64,000 bases of DNA. Origin: Leptospirillum ferrooxidans C2-3 (lineage in GTDB: Bacteria > Nitrospirota > Leptospirillia > Leptospirillales > Leptospirillaceae). The notes under the pieces were generated by a model, which had not been told where the DNA came from, did not search any database, and saw only the letters and a program-made list of their open reading frames with translations. Below, piece after piece: positions 35,553 to 45,198 of the stretch (its first letter is position 1; every line of letters begins with the position of its first letter). Location: NCBI RefSeq assembly GCF_000284315.1, contig NC_017094.1, forward strand, positions 992,001 through 1,056,000. The letters run 5' to 3'. The position numbers and the translations under genes were made by a program.

Positions 35553-35743
35553 AAGAGATCGATGTTTTGGGGCTTTTCTTTCCACCGTTTCTGATCTGGG
35601 GAGTGATTGCCTTTTTGATTCTTGGATGGTTGAGGGTTTTGTTGGCCAGAATTGGTTTCTATCGTTTTGTCTGGCATCGTTCCCTTGTGGATATTGCTCT
35701 CTGGGTGATCGTTTCGGGAGTCGTTGTCACTTTTTTGGGTTAG
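35549..35743 (+). CDS. DUF1656 (AaeX-like) small membrane protein
   Basis: A 64-residue protein with two membrane helices, KEIDVLGLFFPPFLIWGVIAFLILGW and a second near 45-62. This is the usual DUF1656 form found between FUSC pumps and their adaptor. Its function is unknown; it is thought to belong to the export complex. The four-base overlap with the FUSC gene shows coupled translation. Confidence 0.88.
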   Translation: MKEIDVLGLFFPPFLIWGVIAFLILGWLRVLLARIGFYRFVWHRSLVDIALWVIVSGVVVTFLG

Positions 35744-35753
35744 GGGAGGACTA

Positions 35754-36650
35754 TTGGCAGGAAATTCGTCTCTCATGTCTCGGGTAGCCTTGACACTTGT
35801 GATATTGATTCTGTCCTCTTTTGTCGGCTGGAGACTGTGGGTGTATTACCTTGAGGCTCCTTGGACCCGTGATGGGAAGATCCGGGCTGACTTTATCTCT
35901 GTCGCTCCGGATGTTTCCGGTTTGGTCAGCCAGATTTTTGTCCATGAGAATGATCAGGTCAAAAAAGGCGACATTCTCTTCCGTATCGATCCGGAACGTT
36001 TTCGAATCGCGATCCTCCAAGCCCGGGCGAGGGTTCTTGGTACGATGGCCGTTATGGATGAGGCAGGCCGCAATGCCAGAAGGTACCATCAACTCATGCT
36101 GAACGGAGACGCTACGCGGGAAGTGGCGAGAAATATGGAAGCCCGATATGAAAAATCGCGGGCCGACTATCAGGAAGCGATGGCGCAGCTCTCCCTTTCC
36201 ATCCTGGACCAGAAGCGTTCTGAAGTCCGGGCCCGGGTCAACGGAAAAATTGCAAACATGACTCTTGAGCCGGGGGATTATGTTCATCGTGGAGATGGCG
36301 TCCTCTCTCTCGTCGATACGGACTCTCTCCATGTCGACGGCTACTTTGAGGAGACAAAACTGTCGAGAATCCACATCGGCGATCCTGTTGAAATTCGGAT
36401 GATGGGGGCCCGTCGTTCCATATGGGGACATGTGAGCGGTATCGCGGGAGGTATTCGGGACAGGGAGAGGCATGAGCGTCCGGGAAGCCCTCCTGATGTC
36501 AACCCGACATTCAGTTGGGTCAGGCTCGCCCAGAGGATCCCGGTAAGGGTCCATCTTGACAAGGTTCCTCCCGGTCTGAGACTTGTTTCGGGAAGAACGG
36601 TGACCGTGATTGACCGGAAAGGTCCACTTGTTGGCAAGTTGTTTCCGTAA
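35754..36650 (+). CDS. HlyD-type periplasmic adaptor (AaeA-like)
   Basis: A 298-residue membrane-fusion protein. One N-terminal membrane helix (about 10-30) is followed by YYLEAPWTRDGKIRADFISVAPDVSGLVSQIFVHENDQVKKGDILFRID, the lipoyl half-motif of AaeA/EmrA proteins, then a helical hairpin and RVNGKIANMTLEPGDYVHRGDGVLSLVDTDSLHVDGYFEETKL. It would link the FUSC pump to an outer-membrane channel. I chose TTG at 35754, which has GGGGAGG upstream; ATG at 35775 is the alternative. Aromatic acids or other weak organic acids are plausible cargo. Confidence 0.9.
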   Translation: MAGNSSLMSRVALTLVILILSSFVGWRLWVYYLEAPWTRDGKIRADFISVAPDVSGLVSQIFVHENDQVKKGDILFRIDPERFRIAILQARARVLGTMAVMDEAGRNARRYHQLMLNGDATREVARNMEARYEKSRADYQEAMAQLSLSILDQKRSEVRARVNGKIANMTLEPGDYVHRGDGVLSLVDTDSLHVDGYFEETKLSRIHIGDPVEIRMMGARRSIWGHVSGIAGGIRDRERHERPGSPPDVNPTFSWVRLAQRIPVRVHLDKVPPGLRLVSGRTVTVIDRKGPLVGKLFP

Positions 36651-36961
36651 TGCATTGATTTTTAATCAGGATATAATCCTGAATCGGAAAAAAACTTGCT
36701 AGATTCATCTCTGGCATGCTAGGGTTCTTGTGAGCCATTGAGTGGCCGGCCGAAAGTTTTTGACCACCCCCAAGTTGATCGAACCAAACAAACTTCCATC
36801 GAACCTTTTTCTCCAATCGCCCAGATTTCGCGATCGGCCATTTTTTATTTTTGGCGATTGAAGATTTTGGATCAATAACCATATTTTGGGGTGTTTGTTT
36901 TTCTTTTCAACTCGTCAGAAGATTGCCTCTCCCGGAGGAAAACCAAAAGGAGATCAGTTTT
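36651..36961 (+). other. 311-base leader region before the trehalose operon
   Basis: No gene. It holds a tight inverted repeat TCAGGAT-ATA-ATCCTGA near 36668-36684 and a wider pair CAATCGCC (36814-36821) / GGCGATTG (36853-36860). These may be 3' and 5' mRNA structures of the flanking operons. No convincing sigma-70 promoter was found, but the treZ operon must start here. Confidence 0.4.
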
Positions 36962-38884
36962 ATGGATTGTTCCGGTCACCATCTGATTTCCCGAAATGAC
37001 ATCGACTCTGTCGCACTTGATCATGCACTTGGACCCATTGGTGCCGTTCTCCAAAAGGATGGTTCCGTTCTTTTCAGGGTGTGGGCCCCACAATTTTTTC
37101 ATGTCCATCTGGTCCTGCCCGATCAAAAAAAATCCCCCCTTTTAATGGTTTCTGAAGGAAATGGGTACCATCATCTCTCACTTTCAGGTATCGGCGTCGG
37201 GACCCGCTATCTTTTCCAGCTTGAGGGAGTCGGAATCTATCCGGATCCGGCATCAAGGTGGCAGCCGGATGGCGTGCACAAAGCCTCCGCCGTGTGGTTC
37301 CCGGAGGAATCCTTTCCCTCTCCTCTCCCCGCTTGGCAGGGCCACAGGCTCGACTCCCTGATCATCTATGAGCTCCATGTCGGAACCTTTACCGCTGAAG
37401 GGACATTCGACGGACTCATCCAACATCTTGGACATTTGCAAGAGCTTGGTGTCACCGCGATTGAGGTCATGCCGGTCGCCTCCTTTCCGGGAGAGCGGAA
37501 CTGGGGTTATGATGGCGTTTATCTGTTTGCTGTTCAGCAGTCCTATGGTGGCCCCGACGGTTTTGGCCGGTTTGTCCGTGGCTGTCATGAACATGGAATT
37601 TCGGTCCTTTTGGATGTTGTCTATAACCACTTGGGTCCTGAAGGAAATTATCTCGGAAAGTTTGCTCCCTATTTTTCAAAAGTCTCCCGGACCCCCTGGG
37701 GTGATGCGATCAATTTCGATGGCCCCGAGAGTGATCATGTCCGACATTTTTTTCTGGAGAACCTTCGCACCTATTTAGAGGTCTTTGATGTGGACGGGTT
37801 CCGGTTCGACGCGATCCATGCCATCATCGACCAGTCCCCGGTTCCTTTTCTGACAGATGTTTCAAGGCTTTGTCGTCAGATTTCCGAAAAACGGGGAAGA
37901 CCGGTTCACCTGATCGGTGAGTCCCATCAGAATGACCGCAGGGCGGTTCTTCCGGAAGATCAAAACGGAATCGGTTTCGACAGCCAGTGGAGTGATGACT
38001 TTCACCATGCCCTTCATGTTTTCCTGACAGGGGAAAGGGAAGGGTATTATCAGGACTTTTCCGGAGCGTCCGACCTGCCCCGCATTTTTTCAGAAGGTTT
38101 TCTGTATCAGGGCGAATATGCCCCTTCATTCAGGCGTCGCAGGGGCTCTTCTCCTGAGGGGCTTTCCGGCTCTTCCTTCGTTGTTTTCTCCCAAAATCAT
38201 GACCAAGTGGGCAATCGGCCGGCGGCTGACCGGCTTACCGCAAGAATTCCCGATGCCGGACTGCGTCTCGCGGCTTCCCTGACGCTCCTGTCTCCTTTTT
38301 TGCCACTTCTTTTTATGGGGGAAGAGTTTGGCGAGACGAACCCCTTCCATTATTTTACAAGCCATGGAGACGAGGATCTGATCAACGCTGTTCGGGAGGG
38401 GAGAAAAAGGGAGTTCCAGGATTTTCCCGGATGGACGGATCATCTTGATCCGCAGGGGTTGGAGGTGTTTGAAAACTCCCGGTTGTCCATGCTCGACCCC
38501 GGAAGTCGGATCGGCTCCTCGCTCAAGCTTTATGCCTTTTATCGGGAGCTGATTCGCATCAGGAAATCCTATCCGGCTCTTGTGCCGCCGAACACTCTTC
38601 CTGGTCCGGATTGTCGTCTCCTTCCATCCAATCCTCCCCTATTGCTGGTTCGTCGGGAGGGTGGCGGGGAAGTGGTTCTGATTGTCGGGAACCTGTCAGA
38701 GTTACCACAAAGACTCGGGAACATCCTTTCCAACGCTCCGGGGCGGTGGTCAAAAGTTCTCGACTCCGAAGAAGAACGGTGGGGTGGGGGAGGCAGTCTC
38801 TTTCCGGAGAGACTGGAGTCCTCTTCTGATGAAAATGTTTGTGCTCCTTATCAGGTCGCTCTCTACCGGGGGGTGGCCTCTTGA
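36962..38884 (+). CDS. treZ: Malto-oligosyltrehalose trehalohydrolase
   Basis: A 640-residue GH13 enzyme that releases trehalose from maltooligosyl-trehalose. It has an N-terminal beta domain (20-110), then the barrel with DVVYNHLGPEGNYL (218-231), DGFRFDAIHAI with nucleophile Asp283, LIGESHQND with acid/base Glu320, and FSQNHDQVGNR with Asp414. All catalytic residues are present. The ATG at 36962 follows AAGGAG; an upstream in-frame ATG at 36851 has no signal. It is first in a six-gene operon with overlapping ends. Confidence 0.96.
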   Translation: MDCSGHHLISRNDIDSVALDHALGPIGAVLQKDGSVLFRVWAPQFFHVHLVLPDQKKSPLLMVSEGNGYHHLSLSGIGVGTRYLFQLEGVGIYPDPASRWQPDGVHKASAVWFPEESFPSPLPAWQGHRLDSLIIYELHVGTFTAEGTFDGLIQHLGHLQELGVTAIEVMPVASFPGERNWGYDGVYLFAVQQSYGGPDGFGRFVRGCHEHGISVLLDVVYNHLGPEGNYLGKFAPYFSKVSRTPWGDAINFDGPESDHVRHFFLENLRTYLEVFDVDGFRFDAIHAIIDQSPVPFLTDVSRLCRQISEKRGRPVHLIGESHQNDRRAVLPEDQNGIGFDSQWSDDFHHALHVFLTGEREGYYQDFSGASDLPRIFSEGFLYQGEYAPSFRRRRGSSPEGLSGSSFVVFSQNHDQVGNRPAADRLTARIPDAGLRLAASLTLLSPFLPLLFMGEEFGETNPFHYFTSHGDEDLINAVREGRKREFQDFPGWTDHLDPQGLEVFENSRLSMLDPGSRIGSSLKLYAFYRELIRIRKSYPALVPPNTLPGPDCRLLPSNPPLLLVRREGGGEVVLIVGNLSELPQRLGNILSNAPGRWSKVLDSEEERWGGGGSLFPERLESSSDENVCAPYQVALYRGVAS

Positions 38885-41838
38885 GTTTTCCGATAACGGC
38901 CACCTACAGAATGGGATTTTCAAAAGACTTCCGGCTTCAGGACGCCTCCCGTCTGGTCTCTTATCTCGACACTCTTGGAATCTCGACGTTGTATGCATCC
39001 CCCCTTTTCAAATCCCGAAAGGGGAGTGCCCATGGGTATGATGTGACCGATCCCACCTGTCTTAATCCCGAAATTGGCCAGATCGCCGACCTTTCGAGTC
39101 TGTCTGATTCTCTTGTGAAAAAAGGGATGGGGATGATTCTGGATATTGTTCCCAACCATATGGCCGCTCATTTTGAAAACAGGTGGTGGAGGGATGTCCT
39201 CGAGTTCGGGGAGATTTCTCCCTTTGCCGTTTTCTTCGATATCGACTGGAATCCACCTCAGGAGGCTCTCCATCGCCGGATCAGCCTTCCGATCCTCGGG
39301 GCTCCCTATGGACGGATTCTTGAAAACGGAGAGCTACGGCTGGATTATGACCGTCAGGGATTCGCGATTTATTATTGGGATAATCGCCTGCCCGTCTCCC
39401 CATTCTCGATCCTTCCGATCGTCTCGGATATTGCAGACCGTTACCGGCAGATCACCCAGGAGATTCCGGAGGGGGACTCTGGCGCAATCGATCTGTCCGG
39501 GATCCTGGAAGCGGTGAACGCCCTCTCAAGGGGAAGCGATGACCCCAGAAAAAATCGGATGAGGATTCAAAAATCCCGATCGGTTCTTTCAAAAATCTGG
39601 AGCCTTTCCCGTAAAAATCACGACTTTGCCAGAGCGGTTTCGGAGACAATCTCCTCCTACCGGGGTGTTCGGGGCGTTCCCTCTTCCTGGGACCGTCTGG
39701 ACAGGATTATCAATGGGCAGGTTTACTGGCTGTCCCATTGGAAGACTGTGACGAGAACATTGAATTACCGGAGATTTTTTGATGTTGCCGATCTCGTCGG
39801 GGTTCGGACGGGCGATCCGGGTGTCTTTTCAGCTCTTCATGGTTTTCTGCTCTCGATTTCCCGAAACGGATGGATCTCCGGGGTCAGGGTCGATCACGTC
39901 GATGGTCTCTCGGATCCTTCCGGCTATCTGCGGCGATTATCGGAAGAATTGGCCCATTCCTCGGATTCACCGGATCAACCCAATATATGGGTTGAAAAAA
40001 TTGTGCTCGATGACGAGCTCCTCGATCCCCAGTGGCCGATCCGTGGCACGACAGGGTATGAATTTTTAAATCAGACCAACCGTCTCTTCGTGGATCCCGA
40101 AGGCGCGGACCGGCTGTCAAGATGGTATTCCGAGCGGATTGATCCGGGTGCTTCGTTCAAGGATATCTGCTATCAGCAGAAAAAGAAGATTTGCGAGACA
40201 CTTCTGGGGGGTGAGCTCAGACGTCTGACCTTTATTCTGGAGCATCTTGCCCAGAAGAGCCGATATGCGAGGGAACTGCCTTTTCGGGAGCTCCAGACAG
40301 GCTTGGTGGAAGTGACCGCATGTATGGGGGTCTACAGGACTTATATCCAGGATGGTCATGTTCCGAAGCAGGATCGATCGATTATCCAGGCGACTCTTCA
40401 GGAGGCAAGGCGACGCCATCCCGGGAGAAGGCGTGGCCTTTACCAGTTTTTCGAAAAAATCTTCATGATGGATTTTCCTGAAGGAATCTCGATGGAGCAT
40501 CGTATGCTCTGGACCAATTTTGTCGAAAGATGGCAGCAGTTTACCGGTCCGGTTATGGCCAAGGGGGTCGAGGATACTTCCTTCTATCTCTACTCCCCGT
40601 TGATCTCTGCCAATGAGGTGGGGGGTGATCCGGAGCATCTGTCGATTTCGACAGACCGTTTTCACCAGATGAACCGCAGGCGGCTTGAGTCTGCCAGCAA
40701 GTCCATTTCTGCAAGCTCGACACATGACACGAAGCGAAGCGAGGATGTACGGGCAAGAATCAATGTGCTTTCCGAAATCTCTTCAGAGTGGTGCGAGCGT
40801 GTTGAAAAATGGATGAAGTTCAACAAGAAGGCCAAAATCCGTGGGCAGGGGGAATGGATCCCGGAACCCAGCCTTGAGCTTTTCATTTACCAGACCTTGT
40901 TGGGTGCTTGGCCACTATTCAAAAAGGAAGAAGGGGATTTTCGCACCAGGATGGCGAGTTACCTGGTCAAGGTCGCGAGGGAGCGAAAGCGTCACTCCGA
41001 CTGGATCACTCCGGATGTTGTCTACGAAGAGAGCCTGTTGGCATTTCTCTCAGGCATTCTTCGGGAAGACCGTTCGAATCATTTTTTTTCCGATTTCCGC
41101 CTGTTTGCCAGAAGAATTGCCTTGGGAGGGGCTCAAAACTCCATTTCCCAGACCATTGTGAAACTTTTATCGCCGGGAATCCCGGACTTTTATCAGGGAA
41201 CGGAACTCTGGGATTTTTCCCTTGTGGATCCCGACAACCGGCGACCGGTGAAGTATGGGCTCAGGGAAACTCTTTTGGCGAGTCTTCAAAAGAAGTTCGC
41301 TGAGTCTCCTGAAGATTTATGGAGAGAACTCCTTTCCCAATGGGAGGATGGAAGGATCAAGCTTTTTGTGACACACATCCTTCTTCGGCTGAGACGCATG
41401 GTTCCGGACTTGTTTTTTTCGGGAAGCTACCATCCGTTGCCGGAAGAGTGGGAGCAGTCGGAGAAAATGATCGGATTTGCCCGGATGGCCGGGAAGCAAG
41501 CTATCCTGTTCGCGGTTTCCAGAAAGCCATTGTCCCATATTGACGGGCAATCCGGGATTGCTGTTGACCCATTGATCTGGGGCGACAGAGGAATGCCTCT
41601 TCCTCCGGGGCTGCCGGGCCCCTGGTTTCATGCTTTTCATGGACGCCCGGTCCCTGTTTTTCAGGATGGGGGAGACGGGAATCCTTTAAGTGTCCGGATG
41701 ATAGATGCTTTTGGCGATGCGATTTTTACGGTGCTTTTCGCCAACATCAACTCACCTGATTCTCCTGGGGCAGAGAAGCAGGCAGTCGGAAGCGAACATT
41801 ATCAGATGGAAAGAGGTGGTTGTGGACGAGCCGGTTAA
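38881..41838 (+). CDS. treY: Maltooligosyl trehalose synthase
   Basis: A 985-residue GH13 enzyme turning the reducing end of an alpha-1,4-glucan into a trehalosyl unit. It begins ITATYRMGFSKDFRLQDASRLVSYLDTLGISTLYASPLF and has DIVPNHMA, VRVDHVDGLSDPSGY with the nucleophile Asp, NIWVEKIVLDDELL with the acid/base Glu, and SSTHDTKRSEDVRARI. Its length exceeds that of the common 700-850-residue forms. The TTG start overlaps the treZ stop (TTGA) and has GGGGGTGG upstream. With TreZ it makes trehalose from glycogen-like glucan. Confidence 0.95.
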   Translation: MSFPITATYRMGFSKDFRLQDASRLVSYLDTLGISTLYASPLFKSRKGSAHGYDVTDPTCLNPEIGQIADLSSLSDSLVKKGMGMILDIVPNHMAAHFENRWWRDVLEFGEISPFAVFFDIDWNPPQEALHRRISLPILGAPYGRILENGELRLDYDRQGFAIYYWDNRLPVSPFSILPIVSDIADRYRQITQEIPEGDSGAIDLSGILEAVNALSRGSDDPRKNRMRIQKSRSVLSKIWSLSRKNHDFARAVSETISSYRGVRGVPSSWDRLDRIINGQVYWLSHWKTVTRTLNYRRFFDVADLVGVRTGDPGVFSALHGFLLSISRNGWISGVRVDHVDGLSDPSGYLRRLSEELAHSSDSPDQPNIWVEKIVLDDELLDPQWPIRGTTGYEFLNQTNRLFVDPEGADRLSRWYSERIDPGASFKDICYQQKKKICETLLGGELRRLTFILEHLAQKSRYARELPFRELQTGLVEVTACMGVYRTYIQDGHVPKQDRSIIQATLQEARRRHPGRRRGLYQFFEKIFMMDFPEGISMEHRMLWTNFVERWQQFTGPVMAKGVEDTSFYLYSPLISANEVGGDPEHLSISTDRFHQMNRRRLESASKSISASSTHDTKRSEDVRARINVLSEISSEWCERVEKWMKFNKKAKIRGQGEWIPEPSLELFIYQTLLGAWPLFKKEEGDFRTRMASYLVKVARERKRHSDWITPDVVYEESLLAFLSGILREDRSNHFFSDFRLFARRIALGGAQNSISQTIVKLLSPGIPDFYQGTELWDFSLVDPDNRRPVKYGLRETLLASLQKKFAESPEDLWRELLSQWEDGRIKLFVTHILLRLRRMVPDLFFSGSYHPLPEEWEQSEKMIGFARMAGKQAILFAVSRKPLSHIDGQSGIAVDPLIWGDRGMPLPPGLPGPWFHAFHGRPVPVFQDGGDGNPLSVRMIDAFGDAIFTVLFANINSPDSPGAEKQAVGSEHYQMERGGCGRAG

Positions 41839-43489
41839 TCCCATATTGCACGGTGTGATGTACGAGATTTACATCAGGAGCTATTCGGACCATTCCGGAG
41901 ACGGGACCGGCGATTTTCTGGGTATCGTGGACCGACTGGATTATATTTCCAGACTGGGTGTCAGTTCGATTCTTCTCAATTGTCCTTTTCTGTCTGTTCA
42001 CGGAAAAGATCATCATCCCCTGCTGGACTGGATGAAACTGGATCATGAGCTGGGCACCCTCTCAGACTTTTTGCTTCTTCTTGAAAAAGCTCACATGAAA
42101 GGATTGAAGGTCCTGCTTTCTCTTCCGGTGAATGCGACGAGTGACCAGCATGTCTGGTTTTCCGAGTCCCGATTGTCCCGGGGATCCCTGTTTTCAAACA
42201 GTTACTTCTGGTCTGATACGCCCCCTCCCGAGCCAGAGACGAGACACGATCCTCCAGAAAAGATCAACTGGACCCTTGATGCCGATTCCGGGAGATACTA
42301 TTGGTTTGGCGATCATAAGGACGAGCCTTCCCTCAATTATGGTGATGCGGAAGTGCTTTCCGAAATGTGTCGCATCTTCGAGCACTGGTTTGCGCTTGAG
42401 GTGGACGGATTTCGTCTTGCCGGAGCCGGAAGGCTTCATTCCTGGAAAAAAAATGAAATCATTCCCGTCCAGGATCCTTTTCAAACCTTTCATCCTGTCA
42501 TTTACCCGCTCAAAAAATCCTATCCGGAAAAGATGTTCCTTTTTGAAACCGGATCTCCTCCCTCAAAACGCGGGCAGGTAAATGATTCAAGGCTTTTCTA
42601 TCATTTCAATCCTTTTTTCCCCGCGGTGATCTCTGCGATTAAAAACGAGGACCGGTCACCACTTGAACCGATCCTTGATGGGAAGCCCAAAGGACGCTCG
42701 AAAAAGAGCCTCTCCAGAAACAGGACGATCCACCTGAGAGAGCGTTCGGAAGAAACCTTTGAATTGCTCGACACACTGTCAAGCGATGACGCGCTCTTTC
42801 CATTGGCTCCGGATCTCCCGGAGGATCGCCCGATCCTGTCCAGGGTGGCACGGCTCATGGAAAATGGAAGACGACGAATCCAGCTGGTGATGAGTCTTTT
42901 TTTAACCTTCCCTGGACTTCCTGTCCTGTATTACGGGGATGAGATCGGTATGGGCGATCATCCCCACCTCAGGGGAAAAAACCCGATCCGTACCCCGATG
43001 CACTGGTCGGCTGACCGGAATGCCGGATTTTCCAGGGCGGATCCGGAAGAGCTCTTCAACCCTGTGATTGAAGACCCTCTTTACAGCTATCAGATGGTGA
43101 ACGTTGAAAGTCAGGAACGATTTCCTGATTCCCATCTCTGGAATGTCCGAAGAATGATTGAAGTTCGGAATCAGAATCCTCTTCTTTATGGAGACGGGGA
43201 TTTTGAGCTGATTGAAACAAGGTCGGCATCGATCCTGGCTTATGTCCGCTCCTGTGATGGGGCAACCGGCCTTTTTATCCACAATCTTTCAAAATCGGCC
43301 ATGTTTGGACATCTGGATTTGGCGAAATGGCACGGTTACAAGCCACGGGAGATGTTTTCAGGCGGGGCTTTTCCCACGGTGGGGAAAGCCCCTTACCTGA
43401 TCACCATGACTCCGTATTCAACCATATGGTTTTTACTGGAGGCTCCGATCAGAAAGAAAATGGCCAAAAGTCGGAGGAGGGGATCTTGA
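41822..43489 (+). CDS. Catalytically degenerate TreS-like GH13 protein
   Basis: A 555-residue paralogue of the TreS encoded next door. It keeps the frame (YEIYIRSYSDHSGDGTGDFLGIVDRLDYISRLG; LPVLYYGDEIGMGDHPHLRGKNPIRTPMHWSADRNAGFSRADPEELFNPVIEDPLYSYQMVNVE). The catalytic parts are gone: the nucleophile Asp is Ala200 in DGFRLAGAG, region I NH is NA (104-105), and the NHD motif is replaced by a basic insert. Only Glu242 may remain. The frame is intact and tightly coupled on both sides, which argues for a kept, non-catalytic role such as binding or regulation. Start GTG at 41822 with AGAGG upstream; overlaps treY by 17 bases. Confidence 0.88.
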   Translation: MDEPVNPILHGVMYEIYIRSYSDHSGDGTGDFLGIVDRLDYISRLGVSSILLNCPFLSVHGKDHHPLLDWMKLDHELGTLSDFLLLLEKAHMKGLKVLLSLPVNATSDQHVWFSESRLSRGSLFSNSYFWSDTPPPEPETRHDPPEKINWTLDADSGRYYWFGDHKDEPSLNYGDAEVLSEMCRIFEHWFALEVDGFRLAGAGRLHSWKKNEIIPVQDPFQTFHPVIYPLKKSYPEKMFLFETGSPPSKRGQVNDSRLFYHFNPFFPAVISAIKNEDRSPLEPILDGKPKGRSKKSLSRNRTIHLRERSEETFELLDTLSSDDALFPLAPDLPEDRPILSRVARLMENGRRRIQLVMSLFLTFPGLPVLYYGDEIGMGDHPHLRGKNPIRTPMHWSADRNAGFSRADPEELFNPVIEDPLYSYQMVNVESQERFPDSHLWNVRRMIEVRNQNPLLYGDGDFELIETRSASILAYVRSCDGATGLFIHNLSKSAMFGHLDLAKWHGYKPREMFSGGAFPTVGKAPYLITMTPYSTIWFLLEAPIRKKMAKSRRRGS

Positions 43490-45198
43490 ACGAGAACACA
43501 GCTGATTCTCTCTGGTACAAGGATGCGATCATTTACGAAATTCCGGTCAAATCCTTTTTTGATTCCAATAACGATGGAGTGGGGGATCTGAAAGGGCTGA
43601 CCCAAAAGCTCGACTATATCCAGAGCCTTGGTGTGACCGTGATCTGGCTATTGCCGATCACCGATTCGCCGTTGCGGGACGACGGGTATGACATCAGGGA
43701 CTATTATACGATCCACCCATCGTATGGAACGATGAAAGATTTCGAGACCTTTCTTTCCGAGGCCCACATTCGTGGAATCCGGGTCATTGCTGAAATGGTT
43801 TTGAACCATACATCCGATACCCATCCATGGTTTGTCTCGGCAAGATCGTCCAGAAACTCACCGTTCAGGGACTACTATGTCTGGAGTGATACGGTCGAGC
43901 GTTACCGTGAGACCCGGATTATTTTCGGAGACTCGGAAAAATCAAACTGGACATGGGAGCCAAAAACCCACCAGTACTACTGGCATCGTTTCTTTTATCA
44001 CCAGCCCGATCTCAACTTTGATAATCCAAAAGTCCAGGAAGAAATGCTGAATGTCGTCAAGTTCTGGTTCTCTCTTGGAGTCGATGGGCTCCGCGCCGAT
44101 GCGGTTCCCTATTTGTACGAAAGGGAAGGAACGTCCTGCGAGAATCTCCCGGAAACGCATTCTTTCCTGAAAAAAATCCGCTCCGAGGTGGACCGTCTTT
44201 TTCCCGGAAGAATGCTTTTGGCCGAGGCCAATCAGTGGCCACAGGATGTCCTTCATTATTTTGGAAATGAGGATGAGTTTCAGATGGCGTATCACTTTCC
44301 CCTGATGCCCAGGCTTTTTATTGCGATTGCCCAGGGGAACAGAAAACCGATTGTGGATATCCTGGCCCAGACGCCTCCTATTCCGAACTCTTGCCAGTGG
44401 GCGATTTTCCTCAGGAATCATGACGAGTTGACTCTTGAGATGGTTTCTGATCAGGAGCGGGATTATCTTTGGTCCACCTATGCCTCGGACCACCGGATGC
44501 GCCTCAATATCGGAATCAGGAGACGACTGTCTCCGCTGATGTCGAACGACCGAAGAAAGATCGACCTGATGCAAAGCCTTCTCCTGACCCTTCCGGGGAC
44601 GCCGATCCTATATTACGGAGATGAGATCGGTATGGGAGACAATATCCATCTTGGAGACAGAAACGGAGTCCGTACTCCGATGCAATGGTCTTCAGACAGA
44701 AACGGGGGGTTTTCCCAGGGGGATCCATCCTCTCTGTTCAGTCCACCAATCCAGAACCCGGTTTACGGGTTTCAGGTGGTGAATGTCGAGGTTCAGTCAA
44801 GATATCCCACAAGCCCTCTCAATATGCTCAGGCAGATGATTTCGGTCCGTCAGTCTGTCCAGATTTTCGGGAGAGGAACGATGACAGTCCTGTCTCCCAA
44901 GAATCAAAAAGTCATGGCCTATCTCAGGGAGTTTGGGGGAGAGGTTGTTCTGGTGGTGAACAACCTTTCCGATTCCACTGAGTCGGTTACGATCGATCTT
45001 TCTGCCTATGCTGGCTGGACACCTTTTGAAATGTTCAGCCAGACCGCTTTCCCGGAAATTTCAAGATCTCCATACCACTTCTCACTCAGTCCATACGGTT
45101 TTTTTTGGCTCAAGCTTGTTCCTGCCGGAAAAAAAGAGAAAAAGCGACAGTCCCGATCTGTTGAATTGCCGAAATCTTCTGTCTCGAGGAGGAAATAA
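43486..45198 (+). CDS. treS: Trehalose synthase (maltose alpha-D-glucosyltransferase)
   Basis: A 570-residue GH13 enzyme interconverting maltose and trehalose. Motifs: WYKDAIIYEIPVKSFFDSNNDGVGDLKGL, MVLNHTSDTHPWF, DGLRADAVPYL with nucleophile Asp205, LLAEANQWP with acid/base Glu247, FLRNHDELTLEM with Asp313, and YYGDEIGMGDNIHLGDRNGVRTPMQWS. No maltokinase is fused at its C-terminus; that gene is separate downstream. The TTG start overlaps the previous stop (TTGA) and has GGAGGAGGGG upstream. It supplies maltose to the kinase in the GlgE route. Confidence 0.96.
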   Translation: MNENTADSLWYKDAIIYEIPVKSFFDSNNDGVGDLKGLTQKLDYIQSLGVTVIWLLPITDSPLRDDGYDIRDYYTIHPSYGTMKDFETFLSEAHIRGIRVIAEMVLNHTSDTHPWFVSARSSRNSPFRDYYVWSDTVERYRETRIIFGDSEKSNWTWEPKTHQYYWHRFFYHQPDLNFDNPKVQEEMLNVVKFWFSLGVDGLRADAVPYLYEREGTSCENLPETHSFLKKIRSEVDRLFPGRMLLAEANQWPQDVLHYFGNEDEFQMAYHFPLMPRLFIAIAQGNRKPIVDILAQTPPIPNSCQWAIFLRNHDELTLEMVSDQERDYLWSTYASDHRMRLNIGIRRRLSPLMSNDRRKIDLMQSLLLTLPGTPILYYGDEIGMGDNIHLGDRNGVRTPMQWSSDRNGGFSQGDPSSLFSPPIQNPVYGFQVVNVEVQSRYPTSPLNMLRQMISVRQSVQIFGRGTMTVLSPKNQKVMAYLREFGGEVVLVVNNLSDSTESVTIDLSAYAGWTPFEMFSQTAFPEISRSPYHFSLSPYGFFWLKLVPAGKKEKKRQSRSVELPKSSVSRRK

